Shown: positions 1-14,300, counted from the stretch's first letter. The stretch is DNA of 64,000 bases from Odiellus spinosus (GCA_963920705.1 OY987240.1:3354501-3418500), one strand, 5' to 3'. Notes: generated by a model not told the origin, from the sequence alone. A program made the numbers and translations.

Positions 1-1970
1 AAAACATCATTCTAAAAACATCATTCTAAAAACATCATTCGAAAAACATCATTCGAAAAATATCATTCGAAAAACATCATTCGAAAAACATCATTCGAAA
101 TACATCATTCGAAAAACATCATTCGAAAAACATGATTCGAAAAACATGATTCGAAAAACATCAGTCGAAAAACATCAATCGAAAAACTTGATTCGAAAAA
201 CTTGATTCGAAAAACATCATTCGAAAAACATGATTCGAAAAACATCATTCGAAAAACATCATTCGAAAACCATCATTCGAAAAACATCATTCGAAAAACA
301 TGAATCGAAAAACATCATTCGAAAAACATCATTCGAAAACCATCATTCGAAAAACATCATTCGAAAAACATCATTCGAAAAACATCATTCGAAAAACATC
401 ATTCGAAAAACATCATTCGAAAAAAATCATTCGAAAAACATCATTCGAAAAACATCATTCGAAAAACATCATTCGAAAAACATCATTCGAAAAACATGAT
501 TCGAAAAACATTATTCGTAAAACTTCATTCGAAAAATATCAATCGAAAAACATCATTCGAAAAACTTGATTCGAAAAACATCATTCGAAAAACATCATTC
601 GAAAAACATGATTCGAAAAACATCATTCGAAAAACATCATTCGAAAACCAACATTCGAAAAACATTCGAAAAACATCATTCGAAAAACATCATTCGAAAA
701 ACATGATTCGAAAAACATGATTCGAAAAACATCATTCGAAAAACATCAATCGAAAAACTTGATTCGAAAAACTTGATTCGAAAAGCATCATTCGAAAAAC
801 ATGATTCGAAAAACATCATTCGAAAAACATCATTCGAAAACCATCATTCGAAAAACATCATTCGAAAAACATCAATCGAAAAACTTGATTCGAAAAACTT
901 GATTCGAAAAACATGATTCGAAAAACATGATTCGAAAAACATGATTCGAAAAACATCATTCGAAAAACATGATTCGAAAAACATCATTCGAAAAACATCA
1001 TTCGAAAAACATCATTCGAAAAACATCATTCGAAAAACATCATTCGAAAAACATCATTCGAAAAACATCATTCGAAAAACATTATTCGAAAAACATCACT
1101 CGAAAAACATCATTCGTAAAACTTCATTCGAAAAATATCATTCGAAAAACATCATTCGAAAAACATCATTCGAAAAACATCATTCGAAAAACATCATTCG
1201 AAAAAAATCATTCGAAAAACATCATTCGAAAAACATCATTCGAAAAACATCATTCGAAAAACATCAATCGAAAAACTTGATTCGAAAAACATCAATCGAA
1301 AAACATCATTCGAAAAACATCATTCGAAAAACCTCATTCGAAAAACATCATTCGAAAAACATCATTCGAAATGCATCATTCGAAAAACATCATTCGAAAA
1401 ACATCTTTCGAAAAACATCATTCGAAATACATCATTCGAAAAACATCATTCGAAAAACATCATTCGAAAAACATCAATCGAAAAACTTGATTCGAAAAAC
1501 ATCATTCGAAAAACATCATTCGAAAAACCTCATTCGAAAAACATCATTCGAAAAACATCATTCGAAAAACATCATTCGAAAAACATCATTCGAAAAACAT
1601 CATTTGAAAAACATCATTCGAAAAACATGATTCGAAAAACATCATTCGAAAAACATGATTCGAAAAACATCATTCGAAAAACATCATTCGAAAAACATCA
1701 TTCGAAGAACATCATTCGAAAAACATCATTCGAAAAACATGATTCAAAAAACATGATTCGAAAAACTTGACTCAAAAATATGATTCGAAAAACATCATTC
1801 GAAAAACATCATTCGAAAAACATCATTCGAAAAAGTTCATTCGAAAAACATCATTCGAAAAACATCATTCGAAATACATCATTCGAAAAACATTATTCGA
1901 AAAACATGATTCGAAAAACATCATTCGAAAAACATCATTCGAAAAACATCATTCGAAAAACATCATTCGA
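1..1970 (+). repeat. Higher-order repeat, about 1,970 bp, copy 1
   Basis: The unit opens with two monomers carrying TTCTAAA in place of TTCGAAA, and the same opening returns at 1971. The order of variant monomers (catGatt, cTTGatt, the TTCGTAAAACTTC unit near 1111, the ctcaaaaatatg unit near 1772) recurs in copy 2 at an offset of 1,970. The left edge is the window edge, so the unit may start earlier. Confidence 0.9.
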
Positions 1971-3786
1971 AAAACATCATTCTAAAAACATCATTCTAAA
2001 AACATCATTCGAAAAACATCATTCGAAAAATATCATTCGAAAAACATCATTCGAAAAACATCATTCGAAATACATCATTCGAAAAACATCATTCGAAAAA
2101 CATGATTCGAAAAACATGATTCGAAAAACATCAGTCGAAAAACATCAATCGAAAAACTTGATTCGAAAAACTTGATTCGAAAAACATCATTCGAAAAACA
2201 TGATTCGAAAAACATCATTCGAAAAACATCATTCGAAAACCATCATTCGAAAAACATCATTCGAAAAACATGAATCGAAAAACATCATTCGAAAAACATC
2301 ATTCGAAAACCATCATTCGAAAAACATCATTCGAAAAACATCATTCGAAAAACATCATTCGAAAAACATCATTCGAAAAACATCATTCGAAAAAAATCAT
2401 TCGAAAAACATCATTCGAAAAACATCATTCGAAAAACATCATTCGAAAAACATCATTCGAAAAACATGATTCGAAAAACATTATTCGTAAAACTTCATTC
2501 GAAAAATATCAATCGAAAAACATCATTCGAAAAACTTGATTCGAAAAACATCATTCGAAAAACATCATTCGAAAAACATGATTCGAAAAACATCATTCGA
2601 AAAACATCATTCGAAAACCAACATTCGAAAAACATTCGAAAAACATCATTCGAAAAACATCATTCGAAAAACATGATTCGAAAAACATGATTCGAAAAAC
2701 ATCATTCGAAAAACATCAATCGAAAAACTTGATTCGAAAAACTTGATTCGAAAAGCATCATTCGAAAAACATGATTCGAAAAACATCATTCGAAAAACAT
2801 CATTCGAAAACCATCATTCGAAAAACATCATTCGAAAAACATCAATCGAAAAACTTGATTCGAAAAACTTGATTCGAAAAACATGATTCGAAAAACATGA
2901 TTCGAAAAACATGATTCGAAAAACATCATTCGAAAAACATGATTCGAAAAACATCATTCGAAAAACATCATTCGAAAAACATCATTCGAAAAACATCATT
3001 CGAAAAACATCATTCGAAAAACATCATTCGAAAAACATCATTCGAAAAACATTATTCGAAAAACATCACTCGAAAAACATCATTCGTAAAACTTCATTCG
3101 AAAAATATCATTCGAAAAACATCATTCGAAAAACATCATTCGAAAAACATCATTCAAAAAACATCATTCGAAAAAAATCATTCGAAAAACATCATTCGAA
3201 AAACATCATTCGAAAAACATCATTCGAAAAACATCAATCGAAAAACTTGATTCGAAAAACATCAATCGAAAAACATCATTCGAAAAACATCATTCGAAAA
3301 ACCTCATTCGAAAAACATCATTCGAAAAACATCATTCGAAATGCATCATTCGAAAAACATCATTCGAAAAACATCTTTCGAAAAACATCATTCGAAATAC
3401 ATCATTCGAAAAACATCATTCGAAAAACATCATTCGAAAAACATCAATCGAAAAACTTGATTCGAAAAACATCATTCGAAAAACATCATTCGAAAAACCT
3501 CATTCGAAAAACATCATTCGAAAAACATCATTCGAAAAACATCATTCGAAAAACATCATTCGAAAAACATCATTTGAAAAACATCATTCGAAAAACATGA
3601 TTCGAAAAACATCATTCGAAAAACATGATTCGAAAAACATCATTCGAAAAACATCATTCGAAAAACATCATTCGAAGAACATCATTCGAAAAACATCATT
3701 CGAAAAACATGATTCAAAAAACATGATTCGAAAAACTTGACTCAAAAATATGATTCGAAAAACATCATTCGAAAAACATCATTCGA
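1971..3786 (+). repeat. Higher-order repeat, about 1,970 bp, copy 2
   Basis: This repeats 1-1816 at an offset of 1,970 with, as far as I could read, one substitution: position 3156 is A where 1186 is G, which destroys one TTCGAA core. Identity stops near 3787, where copy 1 continues into a unit with AAAAAGTTCATTCG but this copy passes into a catccatcg-type block. Confidence 0.88.
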
Positions 3787-4746
3787 AATACATCCATCGA
3801 AAAACATAATTCGAAAAACATAATTCGAAAAATATGATTCGAAAAACATGATTCGAAAAACATGATTCGAAAAACATCATTCGAAAAACATCATTCGAAA
3901 AACATCATTCGAAAAACATCATTCGAAAAACATCATTCGAAAAACATCATTCGAAAAACATCATTCGAAAAAAATCAATCCAAAAACATCATTCGAAAAA
4001 CATCATTCGAAAAACATCATTCGAAAAAATTCATTCGAAAAACATCATTCGAAAAACATCATTCGAAATACATCATTCGAAAAACATTATTCGAAAAACA
4101 TGATTCGAAAAACATCATTCGAAAAACATCATTCGAAAAACATTCGAAAAACATCATTCGAAAAACATCATTCGAAAAACTTGATTCGAAAAACATCATT
4201 CGAAAAACATCATTCGAAAAACATTATTCTAAAAACATGATTCGAAAAACATCATTCGAAAAACATCATTCGAAAAACATTCGAAAAACATCATTCGAAA
4301 AACATCATTCGAAAAACATCATTCGAAAAACTTGATTCGAAAAACATCATTCGAAAAACATCATTCGAAAAACATCTTTCGAAAAACATCATTCGAAAAA
4401 CATCATTCGAAAAACATTATTCGAAAAACATGATTCGAAAAACATGATTCGAAAAACATGATTCGAAAAACTTGACTCGAAAAATATGATTCGAAAAACA
4501 TCATTCGAAAAACATCATTCGAAATACATCCATCGAAAAACATAATTCGAAAAACATAATTCGAAAAATATGATTCGAAAAACATCATTCGAAAAACATC
4601 ATTCGAAAAACATCATTCGAAAAACATCATTCGAAAAACATCATTCGAAAAACATCATTCGAAAAACATCATTCGAAAAACATCATTCGAAAAACATCAT
4701 TCGAAAAACATCAATCGAAAAACATCATTCGAAAAACATCATTCGA
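3787..4746 (+). repeat. Block of about 960 bp interrupting the 1,970-bp periodicity
   Basis: Relative to copy 1, about 946 net bases are added here. The content (catccatcg, then cataattcg units, an AAAAATCAATCC unit near 3970, 11-bp units near 4141 and 4279, and a cttgactcg unit near 4470) matches the family at about 7,850-8,700 rather than its neighbours. The stretch 4403-4588 corresponds to 8508-8693. It is still the same 14-bp satellite. Confidence 0.8.
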
Positions 4747-6021
4747 AAAACATCATTCGAAAAAGTTCATTCGAAAAACATCATTCGAAAAACATCATTC
4801 GAAATACATCATTCGAAAAACATTATTCGAAAAACATGATTCGAAAAACATCATTCGAAAAACATCATTCGAAAAACATCATTCGAAAAACATCATTCTA
4901 AAAACATCATTCTAAAAACATCATTCGAAAAACATCATTCGAAAAATATCATTCGAAAAACATCATTCGAAAAACATCATTCGAAATACATCATTCGAAA
5001 AACATCATTCGAAAAACATGATTCGAAAAACATGATTCGAAAAACATCATTCGAAAAACATCAATCGAAAAACTTGATTCGAAAAACTTGATTCGAAAAA
5101 CATCATTCGAAAAACATGATTCGAAAAACATCATTCGAAAAACATCATTCGAAAACCATCATTCGAAAAACATCATTCGAAAAACATGAATCGAAAAACA
5201 TCATTCGAAAAACATCATTCGAAAACCATCATTCGAAAAACATCATTCGAAAAACATCATTCGAAAAACATCATTCGAAAAACATCATTCGAAAAACATC
5301 ATTCGAAAAAAATCATTCGAAAAACATCATTCGAAAAACATCATTCGAAAAACATCATTCGAAAAACATCATTCGAAAAACATGATTCGAAAAACATTAT
5401 TCGTAAAACTTCATTCGAAAAATATCAATCGAAAAACATCATTCGAAAAACTTGATTCGAAAAACATCATTCGAAAAACATCATTCGAAAAACATCATTC
5501 GAAAAACATCATTCGAAAAACATCATTCGAAAACCAACATTCGAAAAACATTCGAAAAACATCATTCGAAAAACATCATTCGAAAAACATGATTCGAAAA
5601 ACATGATTCGAAAAACATCATTCGAAAAACATCAATCGAAAAACTTGATTCGAAAAACTTGATTCGAAAAGCATCATTCGAAAAACATGATTCGAAAAAC
5701 ATCATTCGAAAAACATCATTCGAAAACCATCATTCGAAAAACATCATTCGAAAAACATCAATCGAAAAACTTGATTCGAAAAACTTGATTCGAAAAACAT
5801 GATTCGAAAAACATGATTCGAAAAACATGATTCGAAAAACATCATTCGAAAAACATGATTCGAAAAACATCATTCGAAAAACATCATTCGAAAAACATCA
5901 TTCGAAAAACATCATTCGAAAAACATCATTCGAAAAACATCATTCGAAAAACATCATTCGAAAAACATTATTCGAAAAACATCACTCGAAAAACATCATT
6001 CGTAAAACTTCATTCGAAAAA
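4747..6021 (+). repeat. Higher-order repeat, about 1,970-bp family, copy 3 (partial)
   Basis: 4747-4886 matches 1817-1970 less one monomer, and from 4887 the sequence follows 1971 onward at an offset of 2,916. Two differences were seen: near 5049 the monomer reads catcattcg where copy 2 has catcagtcg, and near 5500 a catGatt unit has become catCatt. The match ends inside the TTCGTAAAACTTC region near 6021, where the sequence jumps to an earlier point of the unit. Confidence 0.85.
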
Positions 6022-6450
6022 TATCAATCGAAAAACATCATTCGAAAAACTTGATTCAAAAAACATCATTCGAAAAACATCATTCGAAAAACATGATTCG
6101 AAAAACATCATTCGAAAAACATCATTCGAAAACCAACATTCGAAAAACATCATTCGAAAAACATCATTCGAAAAACATCATTCGAAAAACATGATTCGAA
6201 AAACATGATTCGAAAAACATCATTCGAAAAACATCAATCGAAAAACTTGATTCGAAAAACTTGATTCGAAAAGCATCATTCGAAAAACATGATTCGAAAA
6301 ACATCATTCGAAAAACATCATTCGAAAACCATCATTCGAAAAACATCATTCGAAAAACATCAATCGAAAAACTTGATTCGAAAAACTTGATTCGAAAAAC
6401 ATGATTCGAAAAACATGATTCGAAAAATATGATTCGAAAAACATCATTCG
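5402..6450 (+). repeat. Tandem duplication, offset 599 then 602 bp
   Basis: The segment beginning with CGTAAAACTTCATTCG at 5402 starts again at 6001. The offset changes from 599 to 602 because an 11-bp unit in the first copy (near 5540) is a full 14-bp unit in the second. The junction lies in sequence shared by two points of the 1,970-bp unit, as expected from unequal exchange. Confidence 0.82.
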
Positions 6451-7570
6451 AAAAACATGATTCGAAAAACATGATTCGAAAAAATCATTCGAAAAACATC
6501 ATTCGAAAAACATCATTCGAAAAACATGATTCGAAAAACATCATTCGAAAAACATCATTCGAAAAACATCATTCGAAAAACATCATTCGAAAAACATCAT
6601 TCGAAAAACATCATTCGAAAAACATCAATCGAAAAACATCAATCGAAAAACATCATTCGAAAAACTTGATTCGAAAAACATCATTCGAAAAACATCATTC
6701 GAAAAACATCATTCGAAAAACATCATTCGAAAAACATCATTCGAAAACCAACATTCGAAAAACATCATTCGAAAAACATCATTCGAAAAACATGAATCGA
6801 AAAACATCATTCGCAAAACATCATTCGAAAACCATCATTCGAAAAACATCATTCGAAAAACATCATTCGAAAAAAATCATTCGAAAAACATCATTCGAAA
6901 AACATCATTCGAAAAACATCATTCGAAAAACATCATTTGTAAAACATCATGCGAAAAACATCATTCGAAAAACATCATTCGAAAAACATCATTCGAAAAA
7001 CCTCATTCGAAAAACATCATTCGAAAAACATCATTCGAAAAACATCATTCGAAAAACATCATTCGAAAAACATCATTCGAAAAACATTATTAGAAAAACA
7101 TCATTCGAAAAACATCATTCGAAAAACCTCATTCGAAAAACATCATTCGAAAAACATCATTCGAAAAACATCATTCGAAAAACATCAATCGAAAAACTTG
7201 ATTCGAAAAACATCATTCGAAAAACATCATTCGAAAAACATCATTCGAAAAACCTCATTCGAAAAACCTCATTCGAAAAACATCATTCGAAATACATCAT
7301 TCGAAAAACATCATTCGAAAAACATCTTTCGAAAAACATCATTCGAAATACATCATTCGAAAAACATCATTCGAAAAACATCTTTCGAAAAACATTATTC
7401 GAAAAACATCATTCGAAAAACATCATTCGAAAATTATTATTAGAAAAACATCATTCGAAAAACATCATTCGAAAAACCTCATTCGAAAAAAATCATTCGA
7501 AAAACATCATTCGAAAAACATCATTCGAAAAACATCAATCGAAAAACTTGATTCGAAAAACATCATTCGA
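6429..7570 (+). repeat. Transitional satellite stretch between HOR families
   Basis: These are 14-bp monomers with frequent catcAatcg, cCtcattcg and catctttcg variants. 6,930-7,440 matches about 9,650-10,160 at an offset near 2,715, including the catttgtaaaacatcatgcg unit near 6935 and TTATTATTAG at 7434. No other feature was seen. A 420-codon + frame crosses it and is treated separately. Confidence 0.75.
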
Positions 7571-7691
7571 AAAACATCATTCGAAAAACCTCATTCGAAA
7601 AACATCATTCGAAAAACATCATTCGAAAAACATCATTCGAAAAACATCATTCGAAAAACATGATTCGAAAAACATCATTCGAAAAACATGA
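6429..7691 (+). other. 420-codon open frame, judged a non-coding satellite by-product
   Basis: It has the same construction as the longer frame at 40,551: it begins MIRKT at a catgatt monomer, repeats the 14-residue period about 30 times and stops at the TGA of another catgatt monomer. A second open frame overlaps it at 6949-7443 with the same peptide, as expected when every + frame reads the same repeat. It crosses an HOR boundary near 7,571 without any change in character. Confidence 0.85.
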
Positions 7692-7967
7692 TTCGAAAAA
7701 CATCATTCGAAAAACATCATTCGAAAAACATCATTCGAAAAACATCATTCGAAAAACATCATTCGAAAAACATGATTCAAAAAACATGATTCGAAAAACT
7801 TGACTCAAAAATATGATTCGAAAAACATCATTCGAAAAACATCATTCGAAATACATCCATCGAAAAACATATTTCGAAAAACATAATTCGAAAAATATGA
7901 TTCGAAAAACATGATTCGAAAAACATGATTCGAAAAACATCATTCGAAAAACATCATTCGAAAAACA

Positions 7968-9645
7968 TCATTCGAAAAACATCATTCGAAAAACATCATT
8001 CGAAAAACATCATTCGAAAAACATCATTCGAAAAACATCATTCGAAAAAAATCAATCCAAAAACATCATTCGAAAAACATCATTCGAAAAACATCATTCG
8101 AAAAAATTCATTCGAAAAACATCATTCGAAAAACATCATTCGAAATACATCATTCGAAAAACATTATTCGAAAAACATGATTCGAAAAACATGATTCGAA
8201 AAACATCATTCGAAAAACATCATTCGAAAAACATTCGAAAAACATCATTCGAAAAACATCATTCGAAAAACATCATTCGAAAAACTTGATTCGAAAAACA
8301 TCATTCGAAAAACATCATTCGAAAAACATTATTCGAAAAACATGATTCGAAAAACATCATTCGAAAAACATCATTCGAAAAACATTCGAAAAACATCATT
8401 CGAAAAACATCATTCGAAAAACATCATTCGAAAAACTTGATTCGAAAAACATCATTCGAAAAACATCATTCGAAAAACATCTTTCGAAAAACATCATTCG
8501 AAAAACATCATTCGAAAAACATTATTCGAAAAACATGATTCGAAAAACATGATTCGAAAAACATGATTCGAAAAACTTGACTCGAAAAATATGATTCGAA
8601 AAACATCATTCGAAAAACATCATTCGAAATACATCCATCGAAAAACATAATTCGAAAAACATAATTCGAAAAATATGATTCGAAAAACATCATTCGAAAA
8701 AATCATTCGAAAAACATCATTCGAAAAACATCATTCGAAAAACATGATTCGAAAAACATGATTCGAAAAACATGATTCGAAAAACATCATTCGAAAAACA
8801 TCATTCGAAAAACATCATTCGAAAAACATCATTCGAAAAACATCATTCGAAAAACATCATTCGAAAAAAATCAATCCAAAAACATCATTCGAAAAACATC
8901 ATTCGAAAAACATCATTCGAAAAAATTCATTCGAAAAACATCATTCGAAAAACATCATTCGAAATACATCATTCGAAAAACATTATTCGAAAAACATGAT
9001 TCGAAAAACATGATTCGAAAAACATCATTCGAAAAACATCATTCGAAAAACATTCGAAAAACATCATTCGAAAAACATCATTCGAAAAACATCATTCGAA
9101 AAACTTGATTCGAAAAACATCATTCGAAAAACATCATTCGAAAAACATTATTCGAAAAACATGATTCGAAAAACATCATTCGAAAAACATCATTCGAAAA
9201 ACATTCGAAAAACATCATTCGAAAAACATCATTCGAAAAACATCATTCGAAAAACTTGATTCGAAAAACATCATTCGAAAAACATCATTCGAAAAACATC
9301 TTTCGAAAAACATCATTCGAAAAACATCATTCGAAAAACATTATTCGAAAAACATGATTCGAAAAACATGATTCGAAAAACATGATTCGAAAAACTTGAC
9401 TCGAAAAATATGATTCGAAAAACATCATTCGAAAAACATCATTCGAAATACATCCATCGAAAAACATAATTCGAAAAACATAATTCGAAAAATATGATTC
9501 GAAAAACATCATTCGAAAAAATCATTCGAAAAACATCATTCGAAAAACATCATTCGAAAAACATGATTCGAAAAACATGATTCGAAAAACATGATTCGAA
9601 AAACATCATTCGAAAAACATCATTCGAAAAACATCATTCGAAAAA
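7968..9645 (+). repeat. Nested 819-bp tandem repeat inside copy A
   Basis: The tcaatcc unit at 8052 recurs at 8871, and the minus-strand open stretch 8508-8693 recurs at 9327-9512, both at an offset of 819. The match ends near 9645, where the second copy gives way to the catttgt/catgcg unit. The same nested pair is present in copy B (12300-12485 and 13119-13304). Confidence 0.88.
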
Positions 9646-9779
9646 CATCATTTGTAAAACATCATGCGAAAAACATCATTCGAAAAACATCATTCGAAAA
9701 ACATCATTCGAAAAACCTCATTCGAAAAACATCATTCGAAAAACATCATTCGAAAAACATCATTCGAAAAACATCATTC

Positions 9780-11090
9780 GAAAAACATCATTCGAAAAAC
9801 ATTATTAGAAAAACATCATTCGAAAAACATCATTCGAAAAACCTCATTCGAAAAACATCATTCGAAAAACATCATTCGAAAAACATCATTCGAAAAACAT
9901 CAATCGAAAAACTTGATTCGAAAAACATCATTCGAAAAACATCATTCGAAAAACATCATTCGAAAAACATCATTCGAAAAACCTCATTCGAAAAACCTCA
10001 TTCGAAAAACATCATTCGAAATACATCATTCGAAAAACATCATTCGAAAAACATCTTTCGAAAAACATCATTCGAAATACATCATTCGAAAAACATCATT
10101 CGAAAAACATCTTTCGAAAAACATTATTCGAAAAACATCATTCGAAAATTATTATTAGAAAAACATCATTCGAAAAACATCATTCGAAAAACCTCATTCG
10201 AAAAAAATCATTCGAAAAACATCATTCGAAAAACATCATTCGAAAAACATCAATCGAAAAACTTGATTCGAAAAACATCATTCGAAAAACATCATTCGAA
10301 AAACCTCATTCGAAAAACATCATTCGAAAAACATCATTCGAAAAACATCATTCGAAAAACATGATTCGAAAAACATCATTCGAAAAACATGATTCGAAAA
10401 ACATCATTCGAAAAACATCATTCGAAAAACATCATTCGAAAAACATCATTCGAAAAACATTATTAGAAAAACATCATTCGAAAAACATCATTCGAAAAAC
10501 CTCATTCGAAAAACATCATTCGAAAAACATCATTCGAAAAACATCATTCGAAAAACATCAATCGAAAAACTTGATTCGAAAAACATCATTCGAAAAACAT
10601 CATTCGAAAAACATCATTCGAAAAACCTCATTCGAAAAACCTCATTCGAAAAACATCATTCGAAATACATCATTCGAAAAACATCATTCGAAAAACATCT
10701 TTCGAAAAACATCATTCGAAATACATCATTCGAAAAACATCATTCGAAAAACATCTTTCGAAAAACATTATTCGAAAAACATCATTCGAAAAACATCATT
10801 CGAAAATTATTATTAGAAAAACATCATTCGAAAAACATCATTCGAAAAACCTCATTCGAAAAAAATCATTCGAAAAACATCATTCGAAAAACATCATTCG
10901 AAAAACATCAATCGAAAAACTTGATTCGAAAAACATCATTCGAAAAACATCATTCGAAAAACCTCATTCGAAAAACATCATTCGAAAAACATCATTCGAA
11001 AAACATCATTCGAAAAACATCATTCGAAAAACATGATTCGAAAAACATCATTCGAAAAACATGATTCGAAAAACATCATTCGAAAAACAT
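9780..11090 (+). repeat. Nested 658-bp tandem repeat inside copy A
   Basis: TTATTATTAG at 10149 recurs at 10807, an offset of 658, which is exactly 47 monomers. The neighbouring order of cCtcatt, catcttt and aaatac units matches too. The equivalent pair in copy B lies at 13941 and 14599. Confidence 0.82.
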
Positions 11091-11362
11091 CATTCGAAAA
11101 ACATCATTCGAAAAACATCATTCGAAAAACATCATTCGAAAAACATGATTCAAAAAACATGATTCGAAAAACTTGACTCAAAAATATGATTCGAAAAACA
11201 TCATTCGAAAAACATCATTCGAAATACATCCATCGAAAAACATATTTCGAAAAACATAATTCGAAAAATATGATTCGAAAAACATGATTCGAAAAACATC
11301 ATTCGAAAAACATCATTCGAAAAACATCATTCGAAAAACATCATTCGAAAAACATCATTCGA

Positions 11363-14300
11363 AAAACATCATTCGAAAAACCTCATTCGAAAAACATCAT
11401 TCGAAAAACATCATTCGAAAAACATCATTCGAAAAACATCATTCGAAAAACATGATTCGAAAAACATCATTCGAAAAACATGATTCGAAAAACATCATTC
11501 GAAAAACATCATTCGAAAAACATCATTCGAAAAACATCATTCGAAAAACATCATTCGAAAAACATGATTCAAAAAACATGATTCGAAAAACTTGACTCAA
11601 AAATATGATTCGAAAAACATCATTCGAAAAACATCATTCGAAATACATCCATCGAAAAACATATTTCGAAAAACATAATTCGAAAAATATGATTCGAAAA
11701 ACATGATTCGAAAAACATGATTCGAAAAACATCATTCGAAAAACATCATTCGAAAAACATCATTCGAAAAACATCATTCGAAAAACATCATTCGAAAAAC
11801 ATCATTCGAAAAACATCATTCGAAAAACATCATTCGAAAAAAATCAATCCAAAAACATCATTCGAAAAACATCATTCGAAAAACATCATTCGAAAAAATT
11901 CATTCGAAAAACATCATTCGAAAAACATCATTCGAAATACATCATTCGAAAAACATTATTCGAAAAACATGATTCGAAAAACATGATTCGAAAAACATCA
12001 TTCGAAAAACATCATTCGAAAAACATTCGAAAAACATCATTCGAAAAACATCATTCGAAAAACATCATTCGAAAAACTTGATTCGAAAAACATCATTCGA
12101 AAAACATCATTCGAAAAACATTATTCGAAAAACATGATTCGAAAAACATCATTCGAAAAACATCATTCGAAAAACATTCGAAAAACATCATTCGAAAAAC
12201 ATCATTCGAAAAACATCATTCGAAAAACTTGATTCGAAAAACATCATTCGAAAAACATCATTCGAAAAACATCTTTCGAAAAACATCATTCGAAAAACAT
12301 CATTCGAAAAACATTATTCGAAAAACATGATTCGAAAAACATGATTCGAAAAACATGATTCGAAAAACTTGACTCGAAAAATATGATTCGAAAAACATCA
12401 TTCGAAAAACATCATTCGAAATACATCCATCGAAAAACATAATTCGAAAAACATAATTCGAAAAATATGATTCGAAAAACATCATTCGAAAAAATCATTC
12501 GAAAAACATCATTCGAAAAACATCATTCGAAAAACATGATTCGAAAAACATGATTCGAAAAACATGATTCGAAAAACATCATTCGAAAAACATCATTCGA
12601 AAAACATCATTCGAAAAACATCATTCGAAAAACATCATTCGAAAAACATCATTCGAAAAAAATCAATCCAAAAACATCATTCGAAAAACATCATTCGAAA
12701 AACATCATTCGAAAAAATTCATTCGAAAAACATCATTCGAAAAACATCATTCGAAATACATCATTCGAAAAACATTATTCGAAAAACATGATTCGAAAAA
12801 CATGATTCGAAAAACATCATTCGAAAAACATCATTCGAAAAACATTCGAAAAACATCATTCGAAAAACATCATTCGAAAAACATCATTCGAAAAACTTGA
12901 TTCGAAAAACATCATTCGAAAAACATCATTCGAAAAACATTATTCGAAAAACATGATTCGAAAAACATCATTCGAAAAACATCATTCGAAAAACATTCGA
13001 AAAACATCATTCGAAAAACATCATTCGAAAAACATCATTCGAAAAACTTGATTCGAAAAACATCATTCGAAAAACATCATTCGAAAAACATCTTTCGAAA
13101 AACATCATTCGAAAAACATCATTCGAAAAACATTATTCGAAAAACATGATTCGAAAAACATGATTCGAAAAACATGATTCGAAAAACTTGACTCGAAAAA
13201 TATGATTCGAAAAACATCATTCGAAAAACATCATTCGAAATACATCCATCGAAAAACATAATTCGAAAAACATAATTCGAAAAATATGATTCGAAAAACA
13301 TCATTCGAAAAAATCATTCGAAAAACATCATTCGAAAAACATCATTCGAAAAACATGATTCGAAAAACATGATTCGAAAAACATGATTCGAAAAACATCA
13401 TTCGAAAAACATCATTCGAAAAACATCATTCGAAAAACATCATTTGTAAAACATCATGCGAAAAACATCATTCGAAAAACATCATTCGAAAAACATCATT
13501 CGAAAAACCTCATTCGAAAAACATCATTCGAAAAACATCATTCGAAAAACATCATTCGAAAAACATCATTCGAAAAACATCATTCGAAAAACATTATTAG
13601 AAAAACATCATTCGAAAAACATCATTCGAAAAACCTCATTCGAAAAACATCATTCGAAAAACATCATTCGAAAATCATCATTCGAAAAACATCAATCGAA
13701 AAACTTGATTCGAAAAACATCATTCGAAAAACATCATTCGAAAAACATCATTCGAAAAACATCATTCGAAAAACCTCATTCGAAAAACCTCATTCGAAAA
13801 ACATCATTCGAAATACATCATTCGAAAAACATCATTCGAAAAACATCTTTCGAAAAACATCATTCGAAATACATCATTCGAAAAACATCATTCGAAAAAC
13901 ATCTTTCGAAAAACATTATTCGAAAAACATCATTCGAAAATTATTATTAGAAAAACATCATTCGAAAAACATCATTCGAAAAACCTCATTCGAAAAAAAT
14001 CATTCGAAAAACATCATTCGAAAAACATCATTCGAAAAACATCAATCGAAAAACTTGATTCGAAAAACATCATTCGAAAAACATCATTCGAAAAACCTCA
14101 TTCGAAAAACATCATTCGAAAAACATCATTCGAAAAACATCATTCGAAAAACATGATTCGAAAAACATCATTCGAAAAACATGATTCGAAAAACATCATT
14201 CGAAAAACATCATTCGAAAAACATCATTCGAAAAACATCATTCGAAAAACATTATTAGAAAAACATCATTCGAAAAACATCATTCGAAAAACCTCATTCG

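Larger units (their letters stand above)
7571..11362 (+). repeat. Higher-order repeat of 3,792 bp, copy A
   Basis: Landmarks at 7804 (ctcaaaaatatg), 8052 (tcaatcc), 9664, 10149 and 10807 (TTATTATTAG) all recur exactly 3,792 bases later. The two copies abut, so this is a true tandem duplication. The length is not a multiple of 14 because the unit includes 11-bp and 13-bp monomers. It contains a nested 819-bp repeat and a nested 658-bp repeat. Confidence 0.9.

Noticed and set aside
4403-4588. Minus-strand phenylalanine-rich ORFs (also at 8508, 9327, 12300, 13119, 38556, 57721, 58533) as membrane peptides
   Set aside because: They are the reverse complement of the satellite, open only where catgatt-type variants remove the regular TGA. 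The identical sets simply follow HOR copies.
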